Notes: generated by a model from the letters alone, not told the origin. A DNA stretch of 64,000 nt from JAMXLO01 sp963818775 (GCA_963818775.1 CAWFUF010000026.1:1-64000), one strand, 5' to 3'. Numbered from the stretch's first letter, positions 18,275-27,526 are shown. Numbers and translations are program-made.

Positions 18275-19230
18275 TGGCGGACGTTGATGCGCGCGTGGGA
18301 ACGCAGGCGCGAGTCCCGCCGCGGGCTCAGCCGTCCAGCCCCGACCTCGCTCCGGTCAAACGACTGCATGCCGTACCGGTCCTGATCACGCTGATCGTGC
18401 TGGGCCTGGCAGGGATTGCCGCGTGGGCAACCTGGCAGGCCTATATGGCCGCGCCATGGACACGGGACGGCACGGTCCGGGCCTACGTTGTCACCATCGC
18501 GCCCGAGGTCTCGGGCCGGATCGTGCAACTGCCGGTCGCCGACAATCAGTTCGTCCACAAGGGCGATTTGCTGCTGAGCATTGATCCGACCGATTATGCG
18601 ATCGCTGTCGACCTCGCGCAGGCGTCGGCCGACCAGGCAAATGCAAATGCCGAGAATGCACAGCGCGAAGCGGAGCGGCGTGCCAAGCTGAGTTTGTTGG
18701 AGACGTCAGAGGAGGAGAAGCAGAGCTACCAGACGACCGCGACAGCGGCGGCAGCGACGTCGCGCCAAGCGGTCGCCAATCTGGCGCAGGCGCGGGTGAA
18801 CCTCCAGCGCGCGACGATCCGGTCGCCGGTCAACGGGTACGTCACCAATCTGTTGGTACAGGTCGGCGACTATGCAACCGCCAGGCAGAGTGCCATTTCC
18901 ATCGTCGACGCCGATTCATTTTGGGTGGATGGGTATTTTGAGGAAACGGCACTCGACAGGATAAATCGCGGAGATCGGGCAACAATCAAGCTGATGGGTC
19001 ATCGCGCATTGCTGCATGGTCATGTGGCCGGCGTTACCCGCGGCATCACGGTCGCGAACGCCGCGCGAGGAGCATCGGGCCTGGCCGAGGTCAATCCAAT
19101 CTTCACGTGGGTGCGCCTTGCGCAGCGGGTGCCGGTGCGCATCGAGATCGACCAAGTGCCTGATGGCGTGCGCCTCGTGGCCGGCCAAACGGCTACCGTC
19201 CAGATTGAGGAAAGCGCGGGCAGCCGTTAG
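18274..19230 (+). CDS. HlyD-family periplasmic adaptor (AaeA-like membrane fusion protein)
   Basis: A 318-residue protein with a single N-terminal membrane anchor (about 31-53), a biotinyl-lipoyl-like half (RDGTVRAYVVTIAPEVSGRI), a coiled-coil hairpin with many Ala/Gln/Glu (about 110-180), and the second lipoyl half with beta-barrel (TIRSPVNGYVTNLLVQVGDY). The start is ATG 18274, overlapping the DUF1656 stop. It should link the FUSC inner-membrane pump to an outer-membrane channel, which is not encoded nearby. The substrate is unknown; hydroxylated aromatic acids are the precedent. Confidence 0.92.
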   Translation: MADVDARVGTQARVPPRAQPSSPDLAPVKRLHAVPVLITLIVLGLAGIAAWATWQAYMAAPWTRDGTVRAYVVTIAPEVSGRIVQLPVADNQFVHKGDLLLSIDPTDYAIAVDLAQASADQANANAENAQREAERRAKLSLLETSEEEKQSYQTTATAAAATSRQAVANLAQARVNLQRATIRSPVNGYVTNLLVQVGDYATARQSAISIVDADSFWVDGYFEETALDRINRGDRATIKLMGHRALLHGHVAGVTRGITVANAARGASGLAEVNPIFTWVRLAQRVPVRIEIDQVPDGVRLVAGQTATVQIEESAGSR

Positions 19231-19247
19231 TTAGCGGTCAACAGCAA

Positions 19248-20645
19248 CTATGAGCCCGTGCGGCCAACCGACAACGACACCCAACGGGCGCCGCCCTTAC
19301 CCTGAACCAGAATAGCGATGAACGGAAGACGTTCCTCGTGCGCGCTTCGAACGGCCTTTTTCACGTCGTCCGGTGTCGCGACAGGCGCGCCCTGGATGAT
19401 TGAAAAAACATCGCCTGGCGCAATGCCAAGGTCGCGCGCTTCGCTCTCCGCATCGACCGAAGTCACAAGGACGCCACTCAGTCCCGGGCCGAGGCCAAAC
19501 CGCTTGCGCGCCTCGTCGGTAAGTGGGGCCAGCTGAACGCCATGATCGGGCTCTTGCTCAAGCATGGCCTGTGCCGCCTGGTCACTGACCACACCCCCGC
19601 CCGACATGAAGTTCGGCCATTCGGCAACAATGGCCTTGACGACCTGTTCCTTGCGGTCGCGCCAGATCGTCAATTGCGTCTGCGTCCCCACACGCGTCTG
19701 CACGATCTCCCGCATGAATGCCCGCGAGTCGCTGAACTTGACGTTCCCTACGGTAGATAGAACGTCGCCCGGTTGAAGCCCGGCATCGCTTGCTGGACCA
19801 TCCGAATCCACCGATGCGATTATCGAGCCTTGAACGTCCCCGAGGCGCAGCGCCTGCGACAGCGAGGGTGTCAGGTCCTGCAGCTTAAGGCCGAGCCAGC
19901 CAGGCCTGTGGTGGGCGGGGTCCAGCAGGCGTTCCACGACGAATCTGGCGGTCTCTGCTGGAATGGCCAAGCCAATACCGATAAAGCCCCCAGCGTCATT
20001 GGGGTTGTAGAACGCTGTATCGACTCCGACGACATCACCATTCGCGTCCACGAGCGGACCGCCGGAATTGCCGTGGTTGATTGCCGCATCGGTCTGCATG
20101 TAATTGTCGAACGGTGTGTCCTGAATATCGCGGTTCAGCGCGCTGATGATGCCGGCCGTCACCGAAATGCCGAAGCCGAGAGGATTACCCATCGCCAGGA
20201 CGCCGTCGCCCACGCGTCCTGCCTCACCCCACTTGAGCGCCGGAAGCCTCTTGTCAACATCGACTTTGAGCAGCGCAAGATCGATCATCGGCGCGACGGC
20301 TAAAACCTTGGCAGGCACACGATCACCGTTGCTGAACAGCAGAACGAAGTCGAAGCTGCCGTCTACAACGTGCTTGTTGGTGACAATGACCCCGCTGGGG
20401 TCAATGATGAAGCCGGAGGCGTAGATCTTCACCCGCCGCGGCGCACCACCTGCCTCGGTAGCCGGGCGGATTTTCCAGGCCGCGATGTTCACAACCGCGG
20501 GCATTGCCAGCTCGGCAATAGCGGCGTCGTCCATGGTCATGGTGCGCGCAGCTACGGACGTGCTCAAAGCTGACACAGCCAAGAGCGCGGCGAATACTAT
20601 GGTCAGGATCCGGTACACCCCACCCTCATCTGCTTTTGTGGACAT
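19248..20645 (-). CDS. DegP/DegQ-type periplasmic serine protease with two PDZ domains
   Basis: A 465-residue protein. An N-terminal hydrophobic segment (about 11-33, ending SVAARTM) is a signal peptide or anchor. The trypsin-like domain carries the catalytic triad His92 (TNKHVVDG), Asp122 (MIDLALLK) and Ser194 (HGNSGGPLVD). Two PDZ domains follow (about 245-345 and 365-455). Such proteases degrade or refold misfolded envelope proteins. A GTG nine codons in (GGVYRILT) with a purine-rich upstream sequence is an alternative start. Converges with the HlyD-like gene, separated by 17 bases. Confidence 0.92.
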   Translation of the reverse strand: MSTKADEGGVYRILTIVFAALLAVSALSTSVAARTMTMDDAAIAELAMPAVVNIAAWKIRPATEAGGAPRRVKIYASGFIIDPSGVIVTNKHVVDGSFDFVLLFSNGDRVPAKVLAVAPMIDLALLKVDVDKRLPALKWGEAGRVGDGVLAMGNPLGFGISVTAGIISALNRDIQDTPFDNYMQTDAAINHGNSGGPLVDANGDVVGVDTAFYNPNDAGGFIGIGLAIPAETARFVVERLLDPAHHRPGWLGLKLQDLTPSLSQALRLGDVQGSIIASVDSDGPASDAGLQPGDVLSTVGNVKFSDSRAFMREIVQTRVGTQTQLTIWRDRKEQVVKAIVAEWPNFMSGGGVVSDQAAQAMLEQEPDHGVQLAPLTDEARKRFGLGPGLSGVLVTSVDAESEARDLGIAPGDVFSIIQGAPVATPDDVKKAVRSAHEERLPFIAILVQGKGGARWVSLSVGRTGS

Positions 20646-20789
20646 GGTTTCAGCATTTGAACGTTACGACAAGCCTGCCCCGGTAGCGGCTGAGGTCATC
20701 CGGGCTCGGTGAACTGATTCGAGTCGCGCGACAAGTAAGTGCCGAGCGGCAACGGGGTTCAGATCGCCCCATCGCCCGGCATCACTGTC

Positions 20790-21956
20790 TCACCCCCACA
20801 GCAACCTGCTGGCGATCCCGGCGCCGTCCCGCAGCGCCTCGAACTTTGCCCAGATCACCGTCGGATGGACCTCGGGACGATACGTTGCCTGGGACGAAAA
20901 TCCGCAGTCCGCGCCGGCCATCACGTTCTCGCGCCCGACCAGCCGCGCGAACCGCACCAAGCGTTCGGCGATCCACTCCGGATGCTCGACGATGTTGGAC
21001 GAATGCGTGATCACCCCAGGGATCAGCACCGCGCCCTCGGGAAGCTTCACCTTCTCCCACAGGTGATACTCGTGCTCGTGCCGCACGTTCGCCGCCTCGA
21101 AGCTGTAGGCGCCGGCATTCACCCGCAGCATGTAATCCGCGACGTCGGCCAGTGCTGCCTCGTGAATGCGCGGGCCGTGATTGATGCCGTAGCACGTATG
21201 GTACCGTATCCGCTCGCGCGGAATGCCCTGGAGGCTGGCATTCAGCGCCGCGACGTAGATCTCCGCCCGCGCGGCGCGCTGCGCGGCATCGAAGGATGGA
21301 TCGCCGAACAGGTCCGACAGGAACGGATCGTCGATCTGCAGGATGAACCCGGCATCGATGATGGCTTGGTACTCCGTGTGCAGCGCCGCTCCCACTGCGT
21401 GAAAGAACGCCTCGTCCGTGTTGTAGTATTCGTTCTCACCCACACCGCTCGGCGCCACCGCGGGCATGAAGGCAGCGACATGCGCCACGCTCGCCAACGC
21501 GGCCTTCAGGTTGTCGATGTCGCGTTGCAGCGCCGCCTCGCCGCGATAGCGGATCGGGCCGGTGCACATGAGCGGCGATGCCGGCGCGACGCCACCTCCC
21601 ATCATCGCGGTCTTGAAGTACTGCTCGTAGTATTCAGGAAACGCCGCAAGCTCGGCTGCGAACATGATGCGGCGTTGCTGCGGGCGGGCCTCGAATCCGT
21701 CGAGCCGCTCGCGCACGTAGGTGAAGAAACCTGACTTCGACTGCTCGCCGTCGCACACGATGTCGATGCCGCATTCGGTCTGCTTATGCACGCACTCCGT
21801 CACCGCTTCCCGCACGCGCGCTTGATACGCGGCCTCGTCGCGATTGCGGCCTTCGAGATGCGCCTTCATCATGTCGAGCAGGTCGTGTGGGCGCGGCAGG
21901 CTGCCGACATGCGTGGTCATGATACGATCGGTGTTCTGCTGTCCAGCCATCGACAT
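20790..21956 (-). CDS. Cobalamin-independent methionine synthase-like (MetE C-terminal family) protein
   Basis: A 388-residue TIM-barrel protein of the MetE catalytic-domain family: THVGSLPRP near the N-terminus, CDGEQSKSGFF, and a C-terminal zinc-type cysteine in GADCGFSS (about residue 351) with a His-rich middle (RYHTCYGINHGP). It lacks the N-terminal half of full MetE, so it belongs to the short group that includes uncharacterised methyltransferases and epoxyalkane:CoM transferase-like enzymes. The acceptor and donor are unknown. It is divergent from the sugar ABC genes with a 95-base gap; no SAM riboswitch is evident there. Confidence 0.82.
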   Translation of the reverse strand: MSMAGQQNTDRIMTTHVGSLPRPHDLLDMMKAHLEGRNRDEAAYQARVREAVTECVHKQTECGIDIVCDGEQSKSGFFTYVRERLDGFEARPQQRRIMFAAELAAFPEYYEQYFKTAMMGGGVAPASPLMCTGPIRYRGEAALQRDIDNLKAALASVAHVAAFMPAVAPSGVGENEYYNTDEAFFHAVGAALHTEYQAIIDAGFILQIDDPFLSDLFGDPSFDAAQRAARAEIYVAALNASLQGIPRERIRYHTCYGINHGPRIHEAALADVADYMLRVNAGAYSFEAANVRHEHEYHLWEKVKLPEGAVLIPGVITHSSNIVEHPEWIAERLVRFARLVGRENVMAGADCGFSSQATYRPEVHPTVIWAKFEALRDGAGIASRLLWG

Positions 21957-22051
21957 TCTCCTCCGCAGGTTGCGGAAGCGGCCATCATGGTCACCGCCTT
22001 GTCAACCCCGGGTGATCCGCCGAAGGTGCGGGCAACGGGCTGGAGGAAGCG

Positions 22052-23326
22052 ATGAAAGCGTGGCGGATTGCGCTCGTATCGATCGGCGTCCTGATGCTTG
22101 CGCTGAATCTCGCAGCGCGCGCCGATCAGTACGGCTCCGACAGCGCGCCAATCCAGATCACCTGGCAGATGCAGCCGACCCAATCGCCGAAATCTTCGGT
22201 TCCTAGCGTGAAGGAATATTACCAGTCGCACATCGACGCATGGGTCAAGGCACATGCCGACGTCATGCTCGATGTCACCTTCAACAGCACTGACATCAAT
22301 GCCAGCATGGCGCGGATGCAGGAACAGGCCACCGCCGGCCGCACGCCCGACTTCGCGATGCTCAACTCGTTTTTCCTCAGCCGCTTCTATCAGTACCTCC
22401 AGCCGCTCGATGGGTTCTATGGTCCCGATCAGGTGAACGACTTCGTTGCCTTTGCCCGCAACGGCATGCGGGGACCCGACGGGGCACTGAAGGCACTGTG
22501 GGTCAACACCGATGTGCGTGTGCTGTACTATCGGAAGGACCTCGTCTCGAATCCGCCGAAGACGTGGGACGAGCTGATCACGCAGGCGGCCGAGCTGTCG
22601 AAGCGCGGACTGACCGGATATCTGTATCCCGGTGGGCGCGGCGAAGGTGCCGTGATGGAGAATCTGCCGATGTTCTGGGCGCAGGGAGGAGAACTCGTCG
22701 ACGCCTCCGGCAAGCCTGTGTTCGGCGAAGGCAAGAACCGTGTCGCCATGCTGAACCTGCTCGGCTTCCTGAAGCGCACCATCAACTCGGGTGCCAGCCC
22801 GAACCGCGTCGTGAACTACAGGTTCGAAGCCGACCTCTATCCCGAGATTCTACGCGGCAACGTCGCAATGTTCCTGGGCGGCAACTGGATGGCCAGGCAA
22901 CTGCGCGATCTGGGCGACAGGCACGACTGGGGTGTCGCGCCAATACCGCTGATGACGCCAGGCGATCCTGTCACGGCGGCCGGCGGCTGGACCTATGCCG
23001 TGTTCACGCCGGATGCGAAGAAGCAAGCAATCATCATCGATCTGATAAACAGCCTGGTCGCCAGCCCGGAAGCGATGGCGGCGTCCACCGAGGCGATCGG
23101 CAATCTGCCGACGCGCATCAGCGTGGCGCAGGGTTCCTCCGCCTATGTCAAGGATCCGACCGTCCGCGACTTCCTTTCGCTGCTGCGCTATGCGCGAGCG
23201 CGTCCGGGCGCGGCCATCTATCCCAGCGTCTCCACCGAGTTGCAGGTCGCGATGTCGGACGTGATCACCGGACAAAAAACGCCCGAGGCCGCGCTCGATC
23301 AGGCGTGGCACAAGCTCGCACCTTGA
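22052..23326 (+). CDS. Sugar-type ABC transporter substrate-binding protein
   Basis: A 424-residue periplasmic protein of the extracellular solute-binding family 1. The signal peptide is about residues 1-24 (WRIALVSIGVLMLALNLAARA). Family-like segments include TDINASMARMQEQATAGRTPDFAMLN, split here as the ligand-lobe start, GNVAMFLGGNWM and TAAGGWTYAVF. The ribosome site GGAGGAAGCG precedes ATG 22052. It heads a three-gene importer operon and its stop overlaps the TTG start of the first permease. The ligand is unknown, probably a carbohydrate or glycerol phosphate-like compound. Confidence 0.92.
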   Translation: MKAWRIALVSIGVLMLALNLAARADQYGSDSAPIQITWQMQPTQSPKSSVPSVKEYYQSHIDAWVKAHADVMLDVTFNSTDINASMARMQEQATAGRTPDFAMLNSFFLSRFYQYLQPLDGFYGPDQVNDFVAFARNGMRGPDGALKALWVNTDVRVLYYRKDLVSNPPKTWDELITQAAELSKRGLTGYLYPGGRGEGAVMENLPMFWAQGGELVDASGKPVFGEGKNRVAMLNLLGFLKRTINSGASPNRVVNYRFEADLYPEILRGNVAMFLGGNWMARQLRDLGDRHDWGVAPIPLMTPGDPVTAAGGWTYAVFTPDAKKQAIIIDLINSLVASPEAMAASTEAIGNLPTRISVAQGSSAYVKDPTVRDFLSLLRYARARPGAAIYPSVSTELQVAMSDVITGQKTPEAALDQAWHKLAP

Positions 23327-24216
23327 TCGTCGCGCGACGGCGGCCGATCGAGGACCGCCCCTTCCTTTGGCTGGCGCCGTTGTTTCTGCTGCTGGCCACG
23401 CTGTATCTCTATCCGCTGATCGACGTGACGCGGCTCAGTCTGACCGACGCGACCGACGCCGCGACGCCGGCGCACTACACGCTCGCCAGTTATCGCAGCG
23501 CACTGGGCTCGTCTGAGTTCGTGGCGATGATGCAGGTGACCGGAATCTTCGTCACGGCCAGCGTTGCCGGCCAACTCGTGTTCGGCATGCTGATCGCCGC
23601 GCTGGTCTGTGAAGGCGAGCGCCGCCGGCTCCCCGGTGCCGCCATCGTCCGCGCGATTGTCCTGGTGGGCTGGGTGCTGCCCGGCGTCGTCATCGGCATC
23701 ATCTGGAAGCTTCTGCTCGACGAGTCCGGCGCCGGCATCATGGCCTACGCGTCATCCCTGCTGGGAGCGCGCAATCCGATGTTCCTGTCCGCGCCGTTGC
23801 CAGCGTTGGTCTGGGTGACGATCGCCAATATCTGGCGCGGCACCGCGTTCAGCATGATCATGCAGTACGCCGGGATGAAGACGGTGCCTCCCGAGCTCTA
23901 TGAGGCAGCAACGGTCGATGGCGCCGGCGCGTTGCAGAAGTTCCGCTACATCACGCTGCCGATGTTGCGGGGGATCCTGCTGATCAATGTCGTGCTGATC
24001 ACCATCGCCACGCTGAACACGTTCGACATGGTGCTGCCGCTCACCGGCGGCGGCCCTGGGCGCGCGACCGAGGTGATTGCGCTTTACATCTACCACCTGG
24101 TGTTTTCCGAATTTCAGTTCGGCCGCGGTGCCGCGGTCGCTGTCGTGCTGATGCTGATCGGGCTGGCGCTCTCCGCCTGCTATGCCCGCATGCTGCAAAA
24201 GGAACGAGCGGCGTGA
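23323..24216 (+). CDS. Sugar ABC transporter permease (MalF/UgpA type)
   Basis: A 297-residue inner-membrane permease with about six helices. The EAA loop that docks with the ATPase is visible as YEAATVDGAGALQKFRYITL. The start is TTG 23323, overlapping the preceding TGA (TTGA), and gives LIVARRRPIEDRPFLWLAP, a normal MalF-type beginning; the frame continues open upstream but that is a shadow of the binding-protein gene. Its stop overlaps the GTG of the second permease. Confidence 0.9.
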   Translation: MIVARRRPIEDRPFLWLAPLFLLLATLYLYPLIDVTRLSLTDATDAATPAHYTLASYRSALGSSEFVAMMQVTGIFVTASVAGQLVFGMLIAALVCEGERRRLPGAAIVRAIVLVGWVLPGVVIGIIWKLLLDESGAGIMAYASSLLGARNPMFLSAPLPALVWVTIANIWRGTAFSMIMQYAGMKTVPPELYEAATVDGAGALQKFRYITLPMLRGILLINVVLITIATLNTFDMVLPLTGGGPGRATEVIALYIYHLVFSEFQFGRGAAVAVVLMLIGLALSACYARMLQKERAA

Positions 24217-25217
24217 CAGGCCACAAGCCGCAGGAGGCCGAGCAGGAACCAAAACTCCCCCTCCCCCCAACCCCCTCCCGCAAGGGGAGGGGGAGTTTTG
24301 GTTCATCCTCCCCGTCTTCCTCCCATCCTTTCCCCCTCGCCTTCTCCCCTTCACTCCTTCGCCTACTATCGCCCCGAACCCACCGGCTGCTCGGATCAAT
24401 CGCGATCTATGCTGGCTACATCGTCGTCAGCATGATCTTCCTGTTCCCGCTTCTCTGGGTCGCGTCACTGTCACTCCGCCCGATGGCGGAGCTGTTCGCA
24501 TTCCCACCGCATCTGATCCCGCAGCATCCGACGCTCGCGGCCTATCGCGACGTGCTCATAGGCTCGCCGCTCGCACTCTACCTGCTGAACTCGGTCAAGC
24601 TGGTCTCTGCGACCGTGCTGTGCGCTCTCGCGATCGCCATCCCGAGCGCCTACGCACTGTCGCGCCTGCGCTTCCGCCAACCGGCGCTGAAATCGCTGGT
24701 CATGCTCGGCATGCTCGCGGTGCAACTGATCTCGCCGCTGGTCACTGCATTGCCGCTGTATCGCTGGTTCTCCGCGCTCGGACTGATCAACTCGCATGCC
24801 GCGCTGATCCTGGTCTATGTCGCGCTCAGCGCTCCGTTCGCCACCTGGATGCTGACCGGCTTCCTCGACGCCGTTCCCGTGGCGCTCGACGAGGCAGCGC
24901 GGATCGACGGCTGTACTCGCCTGCAATCTCTGTTGCGCGTCCTGCTGCCGGTCATGCTGCCAGGCCTTGCGTCAACCGCGATCCTGCTCGCGATCAGTAC
25001 CTGGGGGCAGTTCATCGTGCCGTTCGTGCTGCTGACACGGGGCGATCTCTATCCGGTCAGCGTCGGCATCTTGGACTACCAGTCCAGCAGCAACTCGGTG
25101 AGCACGCATCTACTCGCCGCCGCCGCCATCCTGTCGGCGCTGCCGGCGATGCTGACATTCATTGTGCTGCAGCGCTTCATCGTCGGCGCGCTGACCGCGG
25201 GCGCGGTGAAAGGATAG
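24213..25217 (+). CDS. Sugar ABC transporter permease (MalG/UgpE type) with repeat-encoded N-terminus
   Basis: A 334-residue permease. The EAA loop DEAARIDGCTRLQSLLRVLL is clear and there are six predicted helices, the first beginning about residue 65. The GTG start overlaps the preceding stop (GTGA). Residues about 12-31 are encoded by a palindromic repeat (24247-24303) and the next 20 are Ser/Pro-rich, so the N-terminus is roughly 45-50 residues longer than usual. No ATG/GTG/TTG start lies between the repeat and helix 1, so the element is translated. The cognate ATPase is not adjacent; the UgpC-type ATPase at 32 kb could serve. Confidence 0.9.
   Translation: MTGHKPQEAEQEPKLPLPPTPSRKGRGSFGSSSPSSSHPFPLAFSPSLLRLLSPRTHRLLGSIAIYAGYIVVSMIFLFPLLWVASLSLRPMAELFAFPPHLIPQHPTLAAYRDVLIGSPLALYLLNSVKLVSATVLCALAIAIPSAYALSRLRFRQPALKSLVMLGMLAVQLISPLVTALPLYRWFSALGLINSHAALILVYVALSAPFATWMLTGFLDAVPVALDEAARIDGCTRLQSLLRVLLPVMLPGLASTAILLAISTWGQFIVPFVLLTRGDLYPVSVGILDYQSSSNSVSTHLLAAAAILSALPAMLTFIVLQRFIVGALTAGAVKG
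24247..24303. repeat. Palindromic repeat inside a permease gene
   Basis: A perfect 20-base inverted repeat: the left arm is at 24247-24266 and the right arm at 24284-24303, around a 17-base C-rich loop. It is C-rich on one side and G-rich on the other and lies within the coding frame of the second sugar permease. A shorter palindrome of the same composition (CTACTCCCCCT arms) occurs at 27527-27559, which suggests one repeat family. Confidence 0.85.
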
Positions 25218-25235
25218 CTGCGGCCTGATCCCGCC

Positions 25236-25266
25236 TTGTCCCCACCACCGAAAAGCATGATATGCA
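25236..25266 (+). promoter_or_regulatory. Candidate sigma-70 type promoter for the SRP RNA
   Basis: TTGTCC at 25236-25241 is followed after 17 bases by GATATG at 25259-25264, seven bases before the predicted RNA 5' end. Match to consensus is partial (about 4/6 and 3/6). Position is the main support. Confidence 0.35.
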
Positions 25267-25271
25267 GTCTC

Positions 25272-25369
25272 GGGAGGTCGGCGGCGGACGGGCGCCTCGC
25301 CAACCCGGTCAGGTCCGGAAGGAAGCAGCCGCAGTGAGTTTCCGCCCGGGTCGTTCGTCCGGTCTCCCA
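25272..25369 (+). ncRNA. ffs: Signal recognition particle RNA (4.5S, small bacterial type)
   Basis: The universally conserved SRP domain IV core GGTCAGGTCCGGAAGGAAGC lies at 25307-25326 with flanking complementary strands. The outer stem is closed by GGGAG at 25272 pairing with CTCCC at 25364-25368, and GGACGGGCG faces CGCCCGGGTCGTTCGTCC. This RNA binds Ffh to target membrane proteins co-translationally. Its position directly before dnaX is common in alphaproteobacteria. The ends are estimated from pairing and may be off by several bases. Confidence 0.93.
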
Positions 25370-25422
25370 CCGGTATCGGTAACGCATCAGGAGGGCCGCC
25401 GCGGCGGCTGTATCTGCCCCGC

Positions 25423-27189
25423 ATGTCCGGCCTGTTCGACAGCGATCAGCAGCTCGAGCCACCGCCTCCCCCCGAAGGCCCTGGCCTGTTCGGCGGCACC
25501 ACTCAGGAGCCGGTGCAGGCCGTCGCCTATCGCGTGCTCGCACGCAAGTATCGCCCGGCTCGCTTCGATGACCTCATCGGTCAGGCCGCGATGGTGCGCA
25601 TCCTGCGCAACGCCTTCGCCACCGGTCGCATCGCGCACGCCTTCATGCTCACCGGCGTCCGCGGCGTGGGCAAGACGACCACTGCCCGAATCATCGCCCG
25701 CGCGCTGAACTGTACCGCCACCGGCGCCCCCACCGCGGATCCCTGTGGCGTCTGTCCCGACTGTGTCGCGATTCTCGCCGACCGCCATCCCGACGTGATC
25801 GAAATGGACGCTGCCAGCCGCACCGGCGTGGACGATGTGCGCGAGCTCATCGAGGCAACGCGCTATCGCCCGGTCCAGGCGCGCACCAAGGTGTTCATCG
25901 TGGACGAAGTCCACATGCTGTCGCGCAACGCCTTCAACGCCCTGTTGAAAACGCTGGAGGAACCGCCGCCGCACGTGAAGTTCGTGTTCGCCACCACCGA
26001 ACTCCGCAAGGTGCCCGTCACCGTGCTGTCGCGCTGCCAGCGCTTCGACCTGCGCCGTGTGCGCGTCGCCGAACTTGCCGCCCATTTCGGCCGGATCGCC
26101 ACACAGGAGGCGGTGGCCGTCGAACTCCCCGCCCTCGATCTGATCGCACGCGCGGCAGACGGCTCGGTGCGCGATGGGCTGTCGCTGCTCGATCAGGCGA
26201 TCGCCCAGGCCGACGGCGCCGTGACCGAGGCTGCTGTCATCAACATGCTGGGCCTGGCCGATCGCGGCATGGTGTTCGATCTGTTCGAAGCGGTGATGTC
26301 CGGCCAGCCGCGCGAAGCCCTCCAGATCACCGAATTGGCCTACGAACGCGGCGCTGATCTCGGCATGATGCTGCAGGATCTGCTGGAGCTGACCTACACC
26401 ATCACCCGCCTCAAATCCGTACCGTCGTTGCGCGACAGTCAGGAGCTGCCCGAAGCGGAACGGACTCGCGGCACCGCACTGGCCGACCGACTGTCGGTGC
26501 CGGTCCTGGCACGTGCCTGGCAGATGCTGCTGAAGGGCGTTGCCGAAGTGGAAACCGCGCCCGACCGGCGTGCCGCCGCCGAAATGGTGCTGATCCGGCT
26601 CTGCCACGTCTCCGACCTCCCGCCGCCCGGCGATCTCGTGCGCCGGCTCGGCAGCGCCAGCACGCAAGCCGCCGGTGCTCCCGTGCCGCCTTCGTCAGGG
26701 GGCGGAGCACGAGCGGTTGCTGGTGGTGCACCGATCCCGGCACTCGATACCGCGCCGCGGTTGGCGAGCTTCCGCGACGTCACCACGCTGGTCGCCGAGA
26801 GGCGCGAGGCGATGCTGCACGCGCACCTGATCCATTCGGTGCACTTGGTCCGCTTTGCCCCGCCGGTGATCGAGTTGCGGCCACAGGCGGAGGCGCCCAA
26901 GGATCTGGCCGCGCGTCTCGGCGCGCTGCTCACCGAGGCAACCGGCACCCGCTGGACGATCGCTCTGTCCACCGCAGAAGGCGAGGCGACCGTCGCCGAA
27001 CAGGGCACCGCCGCCGATGCCGCGCGCCGCACGGCCGCGGCCGACCATCCGCTGGTGCGCGCGATCATGGATGCGTTCCCTGGCGCGCGAATCGACACGG
27101 TGCACGACGCGGCAGCGGACGCCTATGGTCTGCCAACAATCGATGAACCAGAAGCCGAACCCTCCGACGAGATGGAGCTCGATGAATGA
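25423..27189 (+). CDS. dnaX: DNA polymerase III subunit gamma/tau
   Basis: A 588-residue clamp-loader ATPase. Walker A is GVRGVGKTTTA, the zinc module has CGVCPDC plus an upstream Cys, and Walker B with sensor is DEVHMLSRNAFNALLKTLEE; an SRC-type arginine finger is seen in VLSRCQRF. The AAA+ core covers about 30-260, then the collar domain (to about 400) and a tau-type tail (about 400-588) that would bind the polymerase or helicase. The start is ATG 25423, 50 bases after the SRP RNA. The stop overlaps the ybaB start (ATGA). Confidence 0.96.
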   Translation: MSGLFDSDQQLEPPPPPEGPGLFGGTTQEPVQAVAYRVLARKYRPARFDDLIGQAAMVRILRNAFATGRIAHAFMLTGVRGVGKTTTARIIARALNCTATGAPTADPCGVCPDCVAILADRHPDVIEMDAASRTGVDDVRELIEATRYRPVQARTKVFIVDEVHMLSRNAFNALLKTLEEPPPHVKFVFATTELRKVPVTVLSRCQRFDLRRVRVAELAAHFGRIATQEAVAVELPALDLIARAADGSVRDGLSLLDQAIAQADGAVTEAAVINMLGLADRGMVFDLFEAVMSGQPREALQITELAYERGADLGMMLQDLLELTYTITRLKSVPSLRDSQELPEAERTRGTALADRLSVPVLARAWQMLLKGVAEVETAPDRRAAAEMVLIRLCHVSDLPPPGDLVRRLGSASTQAAGAPVPPSSGGGARAVAGGAPIPALDTAPRLASFRDVTTLVAERREAMLHAHLIHSVHLVRFAPPVIELRPQAEAPKDLAARLGALLTEATGTRWTIALSTAEGEATVAEQGTAADAARRTAAADHPLVRAIMDAFPGARIDTVHDAAADAYGLPTIDEPEAEPSDEMELDE

Positions 27190-27509
27190 AGAACCTCTCC
27201 GGGCTGATGAAGCAGGCCCAGCAGATGCAGGAAAAAATGCAGGAAATGCAGTCCAGGCTGGAGGGCATGGAGATCGAGGGCGAGGCCGGCGCCGGTCTCG
27301 TGGCAATCACGCTGAACGGCAAGGGCGACCTGCGGCGGATCAAGATCGACCCGAAGGTCATCGATCCGGCCGATGCCGAAATGCTCGAGGACCTGATCGT
27401 CGCTGCCCACGCGAACGCCAGACAGAAGCTCGAAGCCGCCGCCGCGGCCGAAATGCAGAAGGTCACCGGCGGCCTGCAACTGCCGCCAGGGATGAAGCTG
27501 CCCTTCTAG
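27186..27509 (+). CDS. YbaB/EbfC family nucleoid-associated protein
   Basis: A 107-residue DNA-binding protein with an N-terminal helix rich in Met/Gln (LMKQAQQMQEKMQEMQ), the beta segment VAITLNGKGDLRRIKIDP and a C-terminal helix. It forms tweezer-like dimers. The ATG overlaps the dnaX stop, giving the conserved dnaX-ybaB-recR order. Length and motif fit the family fully. Confidence 0.95.
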   Translation: MKNLSGLMKQAQQMQEKMQEMQSRLEGMEIEGEAGAGLVAITLNGKGDLRRIKIDPKVIDPADAEMLEDLIVAAHANARQKLEAAAAAEMQKVTGGLQLPPGMKLPF

Positions 27510-27526
27510 TGGAGGTCTCCCCAAGC

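Noticed and set aside
21957..22051. SAM or cobalamin riboswitch upstream of the MetE-like gene
   Set aside because: The 95-base gap lacks any recognisable riboswitch core; only a TTGACA-like hexamer without a matching -10 was seen.
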